Origin: Zeus faber
Taxonomy: Eukaryota; Chordata; Actinopteri; Zeiformes; Zeidae
Assembly: GCA_960531495.1 (NCBI GenBank)
Contig: OY482866.1
Location: forward strand, 2,781,201-2,845,200
Reading direction: 5' to 3'
Length of the DNA stretch: 64,000 nucleotides
A program made the position numbers and the translations under genes. Position 1 is the first letter of the stretch. Each line of letters opens with the position of its first letter. Positions 43,150 to 55,474 of the stretch are shown here, piece by piece. The notes below the pieces were generated by a model, which did not search any database, was not told the origin of the DNA, and was given only the letters and a program-made list of their open reading frames with translations.

Positions 43150-44920
43150 CCCTCGAAATGTCAGCTCACGCCAAAAAAAGAAAAATTTATACCAAATGCC
43201 GTGTTTTCAACAAGACATGGACTGCTATATATTTATTTACAGAAGTCAAAGGTAAAGCCGTGTGCTTAATTTATGGTACACAGGTCGCTGTGTTCAAGGA
43301 TTACTATTTGAATCCCCACTACGGGACCAAACACGAGGAGAAATACAAGAACTCGTCTGATCAAGAGCGCGCAAGGGAGTCGGATGCTTTGCTGGCTAAG
43401 CTGCAAAACCGACAAGGACCTTTTACTAAACTTTGCACATCCAGAGATGCAGCTGTCAAGACAAGTTATGTCATATCCCACAAAATCGCTAGAAACAGTA
43501 AACCATTTTCTGACAGAGATTTTATTAAGTAGTTTGTTGCACTAAAATGCCCGGAGAAAAAGGGAGCATTTGAGAATGTGCCCCTCTCCTGACACACTGT
43601 AACACTGTAGCACATCACGGGAAATCTGGAGCTTCAGCTGAAGAACAGAGCGGTCAACTTTGACTATTTCTCCCTGGCTTTGGATAAGAGCTGTGATGTA
43701 TGTAACACTGCCCAGCTACTCGTCTTCTTACATGGGATAACTACAGACTTCAAAATCACGGAGGAATCTGGCAGCCATGCAGTCAATGAAAGGGACAACA
43801 ACTGGGAGTGATTTGTTCACGGAGGTAAATGCATGTTAGGACAAGTTGGGACTGAAATGGGACAAGCTGGCAGGTTTTTCTGACGGGAAAAAATGTTGGA
43901 CTTTTGAAGAGAATGCAGGATAAAGTAACAGAAAGGAACCCAGAGCAGATATTTACATTTTTGCATTGTATTATACATCAGGAAGTGTTGTGTTAATACT
44001 GAACCATGTTGTTGATGTTGTAACTAATATAGTTAACTTTGTCAGGGCAAGAGCATTGAATCACAGACAGTTTGTTGCACTTTTGAAGGAAAATGAGACT
44101 GAACATCGTGACATAAGCTACCACACAGCTATCAGGTGGCTCAGCCTGGGCAAAGTGCTGAAAAGTGTCTGGGACATGAGAGAAGAGATTCACGAGTTCT
44201 GTGTAAAGAAAGGAAATGACATCCCACAGCTTTCAGATACAGACTGGATGGCAGACCTTGGTTTTGCTGTAGATGTGACTGCACGAATGAATGCACTAAA
44301 AGTCAAACTGCAATGCAAGGGCCTTTTTGTGCATGAAATGTACAGCGCAGTGAAGGCTTTCATGAGGAAGATGTAGCTTCCCTCAAGCCAAATGGAGGAC
44401 AACATTCTCACCCACTTCCCTACACTGAAGGAAGCCACACCATCAGCTGATCACCTCCACAGGTACTCATCCATGTTCGAAGCACTGCATGGTGAGTTTT
44501 CAAGGCGATTTCTAGACTTTAAAACAGTTGAGAGTGAAATGCACATGGCTTCTTCTCCCTTTACTTGCAGTGTGGATAATGCACCCAGTGATGTTCAGAT
44601 GGAACTCATTGACCTGCAGTCTGACACATTTCTGGCAGAGCACTTTTAATCAGTCTCACTGCTGGATTTTTACTCTTCCCTCAAAGAGGAGAACTTTCCA
44701 CACATGAGGAAGCATGCTCAGAAGATTCTAGTCCTCTTTGGATCTATCTACGTATGTGAACAGACAGTGATGACGTTCAACAAATCCAGATACAGATCCT
44801 CTATCACTGATGGTCACCTCTCAGCTGTCCTTCCCATATCCACCTCAGACATTCAGACAGATTTCAAAGCACTTGTTCAAGCCCAAGACAGACAGTATTT
44901 TTCCCACTGAACAAGTAAAA
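43150..44920 (+). pseudogene. hAT (Charlie-like) transposase relic, GTF2IRD2-tail type
   Basis: Frames at 43158-43530, 43966-44376, 44392-44649 and 44704-44910 follow one hAT transposase of the kind fused to human GTF2IRD2. Segments seen are a BED-like finger (GKAVCLIYGTQVAVF; its second Cys is Tyr), ARALNHRQFVALLKENETEH, YHTAIRWLSLGKVLK, and the C-terminal MRKHAQKILVLFGSIYVCEQ dimerisation part. Stops and frameshifts (43533, 44376, 44649) kill it. Terminal repeats not identified. Confidence 0.8.
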
Positions 44921-45228
44921 CGTACTGAAAAACATTAAAATCACTTACTGCTTTTTGTATCAAGTTGACCAATTGCTTATCTTTAACATACTGCAAAACG
45001 CTTTTTCAGTATTTGTGAAGAGTTAAAAATAAAATGAAACACTGATGTAATGATTGTTTTTGTTTTTATTGTTTATTACTTCTATAGGAGTATTTTCCTA
45101 TTTGACCTACACCACAATTTCATATATTTATATAAATATTTACAGAATATCCTTATTCTTCTGATTACCAGTAGCAGCTAATCAAAATATATAATTTACT
45201 GCTTTTTACAATGGGAGAAAATTCATAT

Positions 45229-47633
45229 TGAGCAGAATTAAGTTAAAATTATTGTTGGATCGGCCTTCCAACACAGCTCGGGTTTCTCATGTGGCCCCCT
45301 GTCAAAATGAATTGCCCACCCCTGCTCGAGAAGAACTCAAGAAAGCTCTCTTCTCTATGCCAACAATAAATCACCTGGATCAGATAGCTACCAAGTGGAA
45401 TTCAATTTACACTTCTTATAGCCCCATTATTCATCAGTGTGGTTACAGAGATGAAGTCAACCTCCACCATGCCTCTGCACATGAATACCACTCTCATTTT
45501 GGTTTTGCTCAAAACCAATAAGGACCCAACCTTCACCTCTAGTTATAGACACATAAGCCTTATTAATTGCGATCTTAAGATTAGTAAAACAATAACCAAC
45601 AGAATTGAAAGAATTTTAAAAGTAATTCCATTTATAATTCAAACAGGCTTTGCCAAAGGCAATACCCGCCGTTTATTCAGTCTTATCATCATATCTCAAT
45701 GAACAACTTAAATACTGTTATTGCTTCTTTAGATGCCGAAAAAGCATTTGACAGAGTTAATTGGACATATCTCTTTTCAACCCTCAAGAAATTTGGCTTT
45801 GGAGAGTGACTCATTAAATGGATCAGAATTGTCTGCAAATCTGTTTCTGTCATCACCAGTGGTTACACTTCACACTTTCACTCTACAACGCAGCACAAGA
45901 CAAGGATGTCCGCGCTCCCCTTTACTATTCGCCATCTTTATTGAACCCCTCGTGGTGGCCGTCTGTCAAAACAATAATATCCTAAGCGTACAAACAAGAA
46001 AATCTGTTCACAAAATCAGTTTGGATGTAGACAATATCTTGTTGTACATATGGAAACCAATATCATCCCTACCAGAGGTGTTAAATCTTGTATCTAAATT
46101 CTCAGCTATCTCAGACTATTCAATAAATTGGACTACGGACTGCAATGCTGTAACCCAGAAACTTCCCTTAACCATCTGTCAGATTTATTTACCCTTAACT
46201 TTACTCCATTGCTCAAATCCACTGAAGAAGGTCTTATTCAATGGAACAATCTACCCATCTCAGTAATTGGGAGGATAGCAGCAGTGAAAATTAATATATT
46301 ACCACAAATAAACGATATATTTTCAGTGACCCCAGTGCAACCAAATGTACATTGGTTTAATACTCTAGACTCAATAGTCAATTAATTTTATTGGAAATAC
46401 AAGACACCGTGAATTAAACTAGCAACACCACAGAAAAAAAAAGACTGTGGAGGCCTAGCAGCCCCAAACTTCAGATACTTCTATCTAGCGAACCATCTTT
46501 AATTCATAATGAAATGGTTACAATCAGAGCAACCATTGGGCCATGGATGGCGAGACATTGAACAAACAGAATGTCAGGAGTTATCATTATCCGATCTCTC
46601 ATTCCTTACTGAATCAATAAGGAAACATAATTGCTTTAAAAACCCATTCATCACAACAACTCTGTCAGCCTGGTGGAGATTCCTAAACTCAGTTATCACA
46701 CTCTATCGCCAAACAAATTCACGCCAATCTGGCACAACCCAGATTTCTAAAAACAGACCAATAATCTTTAGGTCTTGGAAAAGACAAGGAATTACTCATC
46801 TGGAACACATTTTTGAAAACAATTTGCTTATGTCCTTCCCAACCTTAACCCAAAGGTATAATATCGGTGACCACGGCTTCCTTCAATTCCTTCAGTTACA
46901 GCAGTCTCTAAAAGTTAAAATCAAATTGACGAACAACATCCTACAACCACCTGAAATGATTAAACATCTCACTCATGTCGGTCACTTGAAAAATCCCTTT
47001 TCCAGAATATACAAACTTTTATTAAAAACAGACACCTTATCCTTGCCTACAATGACATGGGAAAGAGACCTTGCTGTTCCCACCGATATCAACCTGTGGA
47101 AGCTTATTTGCAACATCACCTTTTCTATGACCCGCAACTCCAAAATGCAACTCATCCAATATAAGATTTTGCACAGAGCCCAAATCACGGAACACAAAAT
47201 GTTCAAAATGGGTTTTGTGGATGAAGACATTTGCTCTCACTGTTCCCTTCATACCAGAGATGACTACTTTCATGCCTTCTGGGTCTGCCCACCTATCCTA
47301 GCATTCTGGACCAACATCACCAAGATGCTATCAACCCTTCTGGGTAGCAGCATTCCATTCTCCCCGTCTATATGTCTTCTTGGTGACCTCTCCTCAGTCG
47401 ACCCACCACTGAAACACCACCAACCCATTTTGATCGCCTTAACAATGGCCAAGAAAACAATAATACTCAATTGGAAAAAGAGAGATAATCTCACCACACC
47501 CCAATGGTTGCAGTCAGTAATAGATTACATCTCAATGGAAAAACTATTGGCAATATCCCAAAACAATGTTGATTCATTTAATGAAATATGGGCTACTTTT
47601 ATCAGTGACATAACTCCATCATTTAATACTTGA
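45229..47633 (+). mobile_element. L1/Tx1-type LINE copy B, ORF2 from RT to C-terminus
   Basis: 5'-truncated. RT fragments at 45300-46270 include SSYRHISLINCDLKISKTIT and RQGCPRSPLLFAIFIEPLV. The catalytic box that should contain ADD reads LDVDNILLY, so it is inactive. A 374-residue open frame at 46509-47633 is the C-terminal domain with the zinc-knuckle [20 protein letters not shown]. Copy A (18608-19916) is nearly identical over this stretch. It lies inside the ALOX relic, antisense to it. Confidence 0.85.
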
Positions 47634-49440
47634 GTCTTCTTAAGTCGGTCCAATGTCGTTGTGCTTTGGGGCATGTGGGGGTCCTCCTGGTCTGCTAGGG
47701 CTGCGGTTGGGTGGATGCCTGGGCCGCTCTGCGGACATCCGTGATGCACGGGCTGGTGTTCTTGGGGGATCCCGGGGCCCCACGGGGGAGTTGGGTGGTC
47801 TGGGGGGTGGCGCCCGCTCCTTTGCCTGAGTTGAGCTGGCCTGTCTCCGGGGGTGTGGGGGGGGCATACGTGCTCCCTGGGCGTACCTGCAGCTGGTGTC
47901 CGGGTGTGGGTTCTGGGCGTGGTTGTCGGTTCTGGGGCTTGGGCTGGGGGCGGGGGGTGTGGGTCACTGGTTCGGGTCTTGGGCCCTAGGTATGCCATTG
48001 GGGTCGCCCGCCCTGTGGGCGGGGTGGCTGGGCCTGTGTGTCCTTCTGCGTCCCGTGGAGGGGGGTGGCCCATCGTGCCGGGGCTGGTTAGGCGTTCCAT
48101 CTGGTCCTGTCAACCTGAGTCCTGAACCTGGCTGGCTGTGCTAGCCGCGGGGCTCACCATGTGGCCTGCTTCATGGGGGGCGGTCTCCTGTCATCACACC
48201 GGGCTGCCGAGGTACCTGCCCTCTGACACTCTTGGTGCGCGGGGTGCTCGTCGCTGGGGGGTCGGGCTGTGGGTGGGGGTGCCGTCTGCCGCCCTCTGTG
48301 CTGTAGTCCGCATGCTCAGTGGCTGGGGGCAGACCAGGGGCCTGATGTGGGAGCGGAGCTGCCCGACATGGCAGAGGCGCATGGTGGACGCTCTGCGCCC
48401 TTGGCTGATCGCTGTAGGTTGGCTGCCACCAGGTACGGGAGGTGGGCGCACTGGGGCGCGGTTGGGACTGGGTTGAGAGGGTCTGCGTGGTTGCTCCCCG
48501 GCCTGCTGCGCCCCTGGATCGATCCGGTCACGACTCGCCTATCTCTCCCAGTGCCAAAACTCCTACTCAGCACATACACCACACAATAGACTGAGGGCTT
48601 GCGGGATGGGTGGGGTGCAGGCTATGTGGGTGGGGATGCGGCGGGCAGCTGCCATCTTGCCCGTTACGCTCCTGCCCAAGCGTGCTTCTCGTCTGTCCCA
48701 AAATTTTAATCCCACTCACATTAGCTTCGAACACATACACTGGCACACCAATATTCTCCGCACAACACTCCATCGGACCAGGGTCTGCGGGACAGGAGTG
48801 GTGTAAGTGATTCGGGTTCGACTTGCCTGAAGTACTCGCACCCCCAAACCCCGCAATTTTAACTGCAATTACCAACAGCAAACATTGAGCACTTAGGTTT
48901 TTTTTCCTGGGTGGCCGGTCGCTGGCAGGTCAGTGTGGGGGCGTGGTTGGCCGGGGGGCCTGACAGCTTGCGCCTAGTGGCTTGGGATGTGCTGCGACCT
49001 GGCGGGACTGCGGAGAGCATCGCCGGGTCCCTTCCAGGGCCTCTGGGGGGACTGCTTGCCGTTGTGGGTGTGGGTTGGGGTGTGGGGGACAGCTGCCTTT
49101 TGCCGCTGCGGCGCGGCTTCTCTGCGGCGGGCGCCCCGGGTGTTGGGGGTGGCGGAGGGCCTGTGTACCTGGCAGCCTGCCGGCATCGCCAGGTGGGGGG
49201 AGTGTAGCATGGAGGTGCCCCGCGCTGGGCACATGCTGCTACGTGTATGGGCACTTGGCACTCGCACCGGGTGGGGCGTCTGGTCGGCTGCGGTGGAGCG
49301 GGCCTCCCTCTTATGCGGGCCGTGGGTGAGCATGGGGGTCCTGCTGGCTCACCCGTGGGGCGAGCCGCTGGTGTGGGGTGTCGGTCTGTCGCTGTGGGGC
49401 CGTGATCCAGGCCCGTGGTCCCTGCGTTGTGCCCATGGCC
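47634..49440 (+). mobile_element. L1/Tx1-type LINE copy B, GC-rich 3' UTR
   Basis: About 1.8 kb of G-rich, strongly asymmetric, non-coding DNA. It is shared with 20504-21013 (its beginning) and 1200-2640 (its end). Many long apparent frames are artefacts of composition. The true 3' end is not fixed; the sequence passes into the RLE-type LINE near 49470. Confidence 0.75.
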
Positions 49441-49469
49441 CGGGTTCTGGGCCAAGGAGCCTGAGCAGC

Positions 49470-50830
49470 ATCGCAGTCTATGGGCACAACAACAAGCTGC
49501 AGCTGCCCTTTAAATCCTTGGAGGAGGAATTCAAGGTGATGAGAGCCAGAGAAGTGGTGCAGTACAGGGACTCAAGCGATCCGAAGGTGGCCAAAGCTGG
49601 AATTCAAGTGAGGACTGGCAGGAAGTGGATGACGGAGGACGCTGTCCAAGAGGCAGAAACAAGGCTGCGTCACAGGAGGCTTGTGGGAGTGGTCACACAA
49701 GGCCGTGCAGGGCTAGAATCCTTTCCAACTCCTCAAATGAACACCAGAGGGAAGGAGAGGCGGCACCTTGTACAAGAGGAGGTGAGAGCAGCAGTGGAGG
49801 AGACAAGATCCTGCAAGGCTGTGGGGATGAAACAACAGGGAGCATAGACAAGATGGGAGAACACGGTTGAGAGGAAGGTGACCTGGACTGATATCTGGAG
49901 AGCCGAGCCGAGCCTCACCGCATCAAATTCCTCATCCAGGCAGTTTATGATGTGCTTCCAAGCATGTCTAACCTGCACACATGGGGCATAGCAGAGACAC
50001 CAGCATGCCCATTGTGTTCCAAGCGAGGAACCCTAGAGCACATCCTCAGCTTCTGCACTACAGCACTTGGAGAAAGACGGTACCGCTGGAGGCATAACCA
50101 AGTCCTTAAGACCATCACTGAAGCCATCAGCACTGGACTTGAGTGGGCAAAGCAGTTCCATCCCTCAAAAAACCCCCATCGCCATTGTCAGAGCTTGGGA
50201 GCAGGCAACCCCTGCCAGAAGAACACCTGCAGGCATCTTGACCTCCGCAACAGTCTGGCAGCTGTTGGAGGACCTCGAGCGGCAGCTGAAGTTCCCCAGC
50301 CACATTGCTGTTGCCACCCTGCGACCAGACATCGTCTGCGTGTCTGAGACCACCAAGCAGCCCGTGCTGCTGGAGCTGACAGTCCCGTGCGAAGGCCACC
50401 TGGATGAAACCTTTGAGAGGAAGCTCTCCAAGTACGCGGGACTGGTCAGCGACTGTCAGCAGGCTGGATGGAGAGCGAGGTGCCTCCCAGTGGAGGTGGG
50501 ATGCAGAGGTTTCGCGGCTCGTTCTTTGGCCAAAGCCTTCAGAAGTTTAGGTATCGAGGGAGAGAGAAAGAGGAGAGCCATCCGCAGTACCACCGAAGTG
50601 GCAGAGAGGGCCTCAAGATGGCTGTGGCTCAAGAGAGGAGAACAGCAGAGACATGGTAGCTGGTTAACCATCTGGACACAAGCTGGGGTCTGATCAGCCC
50701 CGGCTGGGTCACCTTGATGAGGATATGATGTTGAAAGACCCGAAACACCCAATGATTCCAGGAACATCACTGATGAGGTGTCCAGAGGCATCAGCAGATG
50801 TATTTACACAGCACATCTGAAATGGGGAAG
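49470..50830 (+). mobile_element. RLE-type LINE (R2/NeSL/HERO superclade), 3' part
   Basis: 5'-truncated ORF C-terminus. A CCHC-like knuckle CPLCSKRGTLEHILSFC lies near 50007-50057. It is followed, after a frame change, by a restriction-like endonuclease: RPDIVCVSE, then VLLELTVPCEGHLDETFERK and PVEVGCRGFAARSL (about 50320-50530). This is the PD...(D/E)...K-type fold typical of site-specific early-branching LINEs. A 3' UTR follows the stop at 50693. Frame changes near 49845 and 50100-50300 show it is inactive. Confidence 0.7.
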
Positions 50831-50849
50831 TATTCGCGCAGCTTGGCCC

Positions 50850-52570
50850 TCAAACCATGCAGGTGCTTTTTGACATAATTGATCACGGTGATGGGAAGGC
50901 AAATTTCTTCCTTTGTCAACAAACCTGACAGATTCTCAAACGAGTCGAAGTTTGACTGGTCAACTCACCTGGCCCACATATCCATTTTTCTTATGGTCGC
51001 TTCTATTTTATTCTGGACATTGAACATGATCACTGCTTTTCCTTGGAGACTGAGGTTGAATCCATTTAAGGGGCTGAAAATGTCAGCCAGGTATCCCAAT
51101 TGAGCCAGCCACTCAAAATCACTGAAGCGATGTGCAAGTTCAAACTTTGTGTCGAGAAAAAACACCCTCACCTCACCACTTAATCAAAAAGTCACATCAG
51201 TACCTTCCCCCTCAAGAGCTACCAGACTTGAAGCTGCTTATGGTCACTGCCCATCTCGTCACATAAAACGGAAAATAAACATGATTGCAGTGGGCGGCTT
51301 TTGATGAAGTTTGCTGCTCTTACTGCCTCATCTAGAACAGTCTTTCGATCTGCAGGCATTTTCTTTGTAGCCAGCCCTTCTCTGTATTTACTGCATTGAA
51401 CAGATGCTACGAGTGGAGCCACAACTTTCACCCGGGGGATGACTCCACTGCTCCACTACAAGCCCCATCAGTGCTCACTCCCACACATTTGGACCGATTA
51501 ATCCCGTTTGAAACTATGAACGCCTTCACAATGTCAAAAATGGCCTCTGCAGTTGACCGCGTCGGTAAAGAGTTGCAAAACACAAACTCTTCTTTTATTT
51601 CTCTGTTGTCTTCATACCTTACATAGGCAGGCAGGTTTGACAAATTTGTGATTTATGTCAATTCATCCAATTTGAGGGCATAAAAACGTCTCTCTCGTAT
51701 GCACGTTATCAGCTGTTCTGAGACATTCTCTGCCATCTCGTCAATCTTGCTTTTGTCTGAGTTATCAGACAATGAGATGAGGTTGACTGGCTTGCATGCC
51801 TTCTCTCCCAACGTCACCCCCACTAGCTCTTTTGTGGTGGAAAGAATTAAATTCTCCCGATTGTATGCGGCTTACCAGCCTTGGCTATGAGTCGTGCGAC
51901 CCGATAGGATGCTTCCACTGCCTTTGCGTTCTCGGTGCCCATACATGACATTTCGATGGCTTTCTTCTTGCCCTGATGCTCCTTGAGTTTATTCCCGAAA
52001 AAATTAATCGGCTTGGACATGTACTGTTTGGGTTTTGTCTCTAGGTGAGGGCGCAGTTTACATGGCTTCAAAGCTATGTTTGATAAATCTCAGAACACAC
52101 CACTCACAGCGGAAATGTCCTCCCTGCCTGTCCAAAAAAATACTGATGCTAAATATGCAGCTCTGGCAGTTCCTCCTGTCACACGCTACCCAAGTAGCGT
52201 TTCCGGGCCCTCCGGCACAGAGACACAGATGACAGTGGGTTGAAGATACCAGTTTATTGCAGAGAGGAGGCTAGGTGGAATTAGCCAGGAGCCGATAGAA
52301 CATGTCATGACAGCACTCCTATGCTGAGTGTGTGTGAGGATAGGGGTTTTAACCTGTTACTTGCTAGCCCAACCACCGAGCAACAGGTATGCAGCCACAC
52401 TGACCCAATCACCTAGATCCAGGTCAGGTGTGGCTGCTCAAACCATCCAATCCCCACACCACACCACATCAGTGCTATACTTTCTCCGAATCATTCTTTT
52501 TTGTTTAACAGGCGGGACTGTCCCACCGGGTCATCGCTTGTGGATGATGTACCAATGACTTCTTTCCTTT
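50850..52570 (-). pseudogene. Second hAT transposase relic (ZBED5/SCAND3-like), minus strand
   Basis: From high to low coordinates the pieces follow one transposase: an N-terminal stretch KRKEVIGTSSTSDD near 52560, a BED-finger end LRPHLETKPKQYMSKPINFF (52055-51995), NAKAVEASYRVARLIAKAGK, RSKCVGVSTDGACSG (catalytic Asp region, 51500), and FEWLAQLGYLADIFSPLNGF (51110). Frames are broken between pieces. An LTR-like insert (52177-52468) splits the BED region. Confidence 0.75.
52177..52468 (-). mobile_element. Solo LTR-like insert in the hAT relic
   Basis: On minus the block begins TGTGGTGTGG and ends GTGTGACA (292 bp, TG...CA). It has an AATAAA (gcaataaactgg) about 85 bases before the end, as expected for an LTR. 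The hAT reading is interrupted exactly here. No clear target duplication was found, which lowers confidence. Confidence 0.5.
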
Positions 52571-53224
52571 TCAGTTTGCCTGATGCTTGACAGCTATTCA
52601 TTTTGATTATTCCCCCCAAGTTCGAAAATGTACAGGTCCACGTCGATCGTGGTCGATCGATTAATGAACGAAGTAGACCATGAGTTCCTATCTATCAGTG
52701 ATGATGCATTTTTGAAGGTTTTAAAAAAAAAATACCATGAAATGGTTGGTTTTTTTTACATTTAAAAACGTTTTTGTAATTTAAATTATCAATAACATCC
52801 AAAATTGATATTTGCGACGCTTTAAGGCACCACCGGAGCATTTCTGACAGGCCTTTAAAGCAACGGTGCTACCTTTGAAAAAAATCCCTTGCAACTTCGA
52901 AAAACAAATGCTGTTCGCGCTGCCGGCAGTGCTACTGCTGCTATACCGGCAGTGCTTCCATTTCCTGACTGGTGGTGCCTCCAAATTGGCATGCTAGCAT
53001 ATTATTTGGATGCTAAATTAGTGTGTGAATGTTTAGTATGCCTAAACCCTTGGTATGCATAAAATAGTATATAAAAAATATTAGGATGACATACTATCTT
53101 GTCTCCGCCAATACATTCAAAGGGAAAGCCACCAGTAAATGATTATGTAGTACATAGTACACCATTTCGGAAACCGTTGTAGTGTTCATCTTGGAGACAG
53201 TGGTGGGATGAAAATAAATTGTAC

Positions 53225-53412
53225 CTGCACCCTCTCTTAGCTTGACTTTCATGTTCCCGATCAGCCAACGGTGACATGGGAAATTCAACACTTCGCCACC
53301 TTTTGGAGGCTCCACAAGGATATGACGGCAGAACCAATTGTCTTCCACCTAATACCTTTGTTTCTCCAGCCTGACGATTAGCAAAGGGCCCAGAGGAGAG
53401 GAGCTGGACATG
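53225..53412 (-). pseudogene. ALOX exon 2 (PLAT domain) with nonsense codon
   Basis: After acceptor tacag the frame reads SSSPLGPLLIVRLEKQRY, then TAG at 53351-53349 where Trp is expected. It continues VEDNWFCRHILVEPPKG and FPCHRWLIGNMKVKLREGA; donor gtacaa follows. This is the second half of the lipoxygenase PLAT domain. Confidence 0.85.
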
Positions 53413-54459
53413 CTGTATTTATCTGGGTGGGCGGTAGGGAGAAAGGTCAAAGAAGATAAGAAGAAGATATGGGAATTTAATAATGTCTGAAAAATGTCGT
53501 TTGACAGGATTGAGTTTCATATGTAGAGTAACAGTCAGGCAAATATAGTTTGAACAAGAAAGCAAAGATCTACCATATTCTGTCTCGGTATGACTTTATG
53601 ATCATGGAGCCAGACGAGGGATTCTTGTCTGGCTCATGAGAAGTTGTGACTGCACTTAAAATATTATTCATTTGAAACCTTAATTTACAAATTACCTTTA
53701 CATTTTGGCTGAGGATGTAGGCCATGTAGCCTGTAGGTTCTTTCCTGTTGCCCTTTTTGATGGCTGTCTGGGACATCTCTGTAGCATTGGCCCATGCCAA
53801 CAAGATAGCTGCTTGAGGGTATAGGTCTGATCAGCTCCATCTTCCATGATAGAATTAAACAGTTTTATAATGAGCCCATTGTGATAGACAGAATAAATTT
53901 GATATAACATCTCATGGATGTGCAAGCTATGTTTCAATTCAGCTCCCTCATCCTCCTCCAATGTTTTTGAGCATGCCCTTAATGGTTGACAGAGAGTGCA
54001 TTCTGCAAGATTATTTCATGAGTTTATCAGTGGAGCCTTAAGAATAGGGCCAATCCCACTTTGTACTAACTGGCAGAGCTCTCTGTAGATGGTCTGCTGG
54101 GAACTGAGAATTGGGCTGTGGATCTTACTGTACATGGAGGATTTTTCTAGTCTAGTCTAACAGAGCCTTAAACGTGTACAACTCTCAAGAAGTATGGGTA
54201 TGGTCCTCAAAAAGACAAGCAAGAGAGTATTAGAGAATGCTGTTTGGATAGAGTGAACATCCCAACATAATAGCTGGTGATAAAGATTAATATTGGTGGT
54301 AAAATAGGCTAGAAATTGGGATCACCATTAGGCTTATTTTAATTGATTACTATTAGGGGATATCTAATACATCTTGCTGATCTTACACTGTATAATAAAG
54401 ATATACTTCAACCCAGTTAATAGCGGTTTAATAATGAACTTGGGGGCTTACCGCCCCTT
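53413..54459. other. ALOX intron remnant, unassigned
   Basis: Two overlapping minus-strand open stretches at 53570-53961 look coding-like but match nothing I recognise. The rest is AT-rich. Confidence 0.3.
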
Positions 54460-54785
54460 TGCAGAAGTTGTTGTAGATGAACTTTACTCTAACACTTTAA
54501 CAAAATAAAAGAGATCGAAGAAGCCGAAGTTTGAAAGATAAAGACTTTTATTATCACTTGTGAACAAGTAACACAAAAGCCTGAGTTGGTTTGCAAAGAA
54601 CTCCGGTGCCTCTCCTCTGGCTGGCTTATATGGTCCATTCTACACATCTATCATCCATACGTCACCATACCATGGCATAGATTCCACAGAGCCACTGTAC
54701 TCATTCACCCTTTAATATCTATTAGTGGCATATTGTACCAGCACTGGGGGAGAGCGGTATCTTCTTTACTCAATATTTCCCCACA
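54460..54785 (-). mobile_element. Solo LTR-like block between ALOX exons 1 and 2
   Basis: On minus it begins TGTGGGGAAATATTGAG, contains a TATA-like 'accatataagcc' and an AATAAA followed by a T-rich stretch, and ends near TTCTGCA. This organisation is that of an LTR, but I found no target duplication or second LTR. Confidence 0.45.
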
Positions 54786-54871
54786 CTTATTTGATTCATA
54801 TAGCGTGTAGGCAAGATAATACTTATATATTACCGTCAAATGTTATAGTAAATTTCTCCCATAAAGTCCAG

Positions 54872-54997
54872 TCAGGGATTATCTAGTAGAGTCCACTGGC
54901 TCTCCCCTCTTTCCCCCACTAGTGTCACATAGATGTAGTTGTTGGTGCCAGAATACAAGGATGTGCCAGTGGCCACTCTCTCCTTGTAGATTTTCAT
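54872..54997 (-). pseudogene. ALOX exon 1 (PLAT start) with nonsense codon
   Basis: ATG at 54997 opens MKIYKERVATGTSLYSGTNN, then YIYVTLVGERGESQWTLLDN and P, the typical start of animal lipoxygenases. TGA at 54874-54872 stands where Gly is expected (the next residues LDFM follow in the same frame). A clear donor is lacking. Confidence 0.85.
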
Positions 54998-55376
54998 CTA
55001 TACGCAGACAAATGCATACATACAAGGACTGAAAAAACACCCCAAAAAAATTGATATGCATATTGGTATGTAGGAATGCATATATGACATGTTGTGGTTG
55101 TGCAATGTAATTTGTAATCCCTTAGTAATTTTGATCCAATTCATTCAACCAGGCCTTAAAATGTTGGTTCACATAATTTTATAGCTGTTCGTAGCACGCT
55201 TTACTAATGAGAAACGTATCACTCTGCTGCAGCTTCTCACTGTTTTAAAATGCAGTCCTATGGGGCACAAGTTTAAGCCTTAAAATAATGCAAAATATTA
55301 TTTTGGAAAATGGGAAAGTCACACCTGTGCTAGTTCTGAAGAGCAGTAATATCACATTTTATTTAAAAATACTTAG
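54998..55376. other. Non-coding stretch
   Basis: No gene or known element seen. Confidence 0.4.
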
Positions 55377-55420
55377 CCTGGCAACCTACTGTAGCCTACT
55401 GGCTACAGTAGGTTGCCAGG
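55377..55420. repeat. Perfect inverted repeat, 20-bp arms, 4-base loop
   Basis: cctggcaacctactgtagcc, then tact, then its exact complement. It could form a cruciform or an RNA hairpin. Confidence 0.9.
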
Positions 55421-55474
55421 AGGATTATTGTTTGACTAAACACCACATAAACATATAATAAACTTTTAGGGTTA

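Larger units (their letters stand above)
40844..54997 (-). pseudogene. Arachidonate lipoxygenase (ALOX5/12/15-type) relic
   Basis: Four pieces in correct order on minus match animal lipoxygenases: exon 1 (54997-54872) and exon 2 (53412-53225) of the N-terminal PLAT domain, and the two last exons (41570-41406, 41125-40844) of the catalytic domain, ending in the required C-terminal Ile. About 1 kb of middle coding sequence, including the iron-ligand histidines, is not found; that space is filled by hAT, Tx1 and RLE-LINE insertions. In-frame TGA in exon 1 and TAG in exon 2 and a damaged acceptor before the penultimate exon show that it is dead. In human, ALOX12 adjoins RNASEK and C17orf49, so this is probably its former local orthologue. 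A live enzyme would oxygenate arachidonate. Confidence 0.85.

Noticed and set aside
47640..49480. Pro/Gly-rich open frames up to about 200-280 residues on both strands
   Set aside because: Same reason: LINE 3' UTR. They have no domains and are not kept in frame between copies.
54430..54455. ttgggggcttac as a proline-tRNA primer-binding site on +
   Set aside because: No LTR end (..CA) directly before it; the surrounding block reads better as an LTR on minus.
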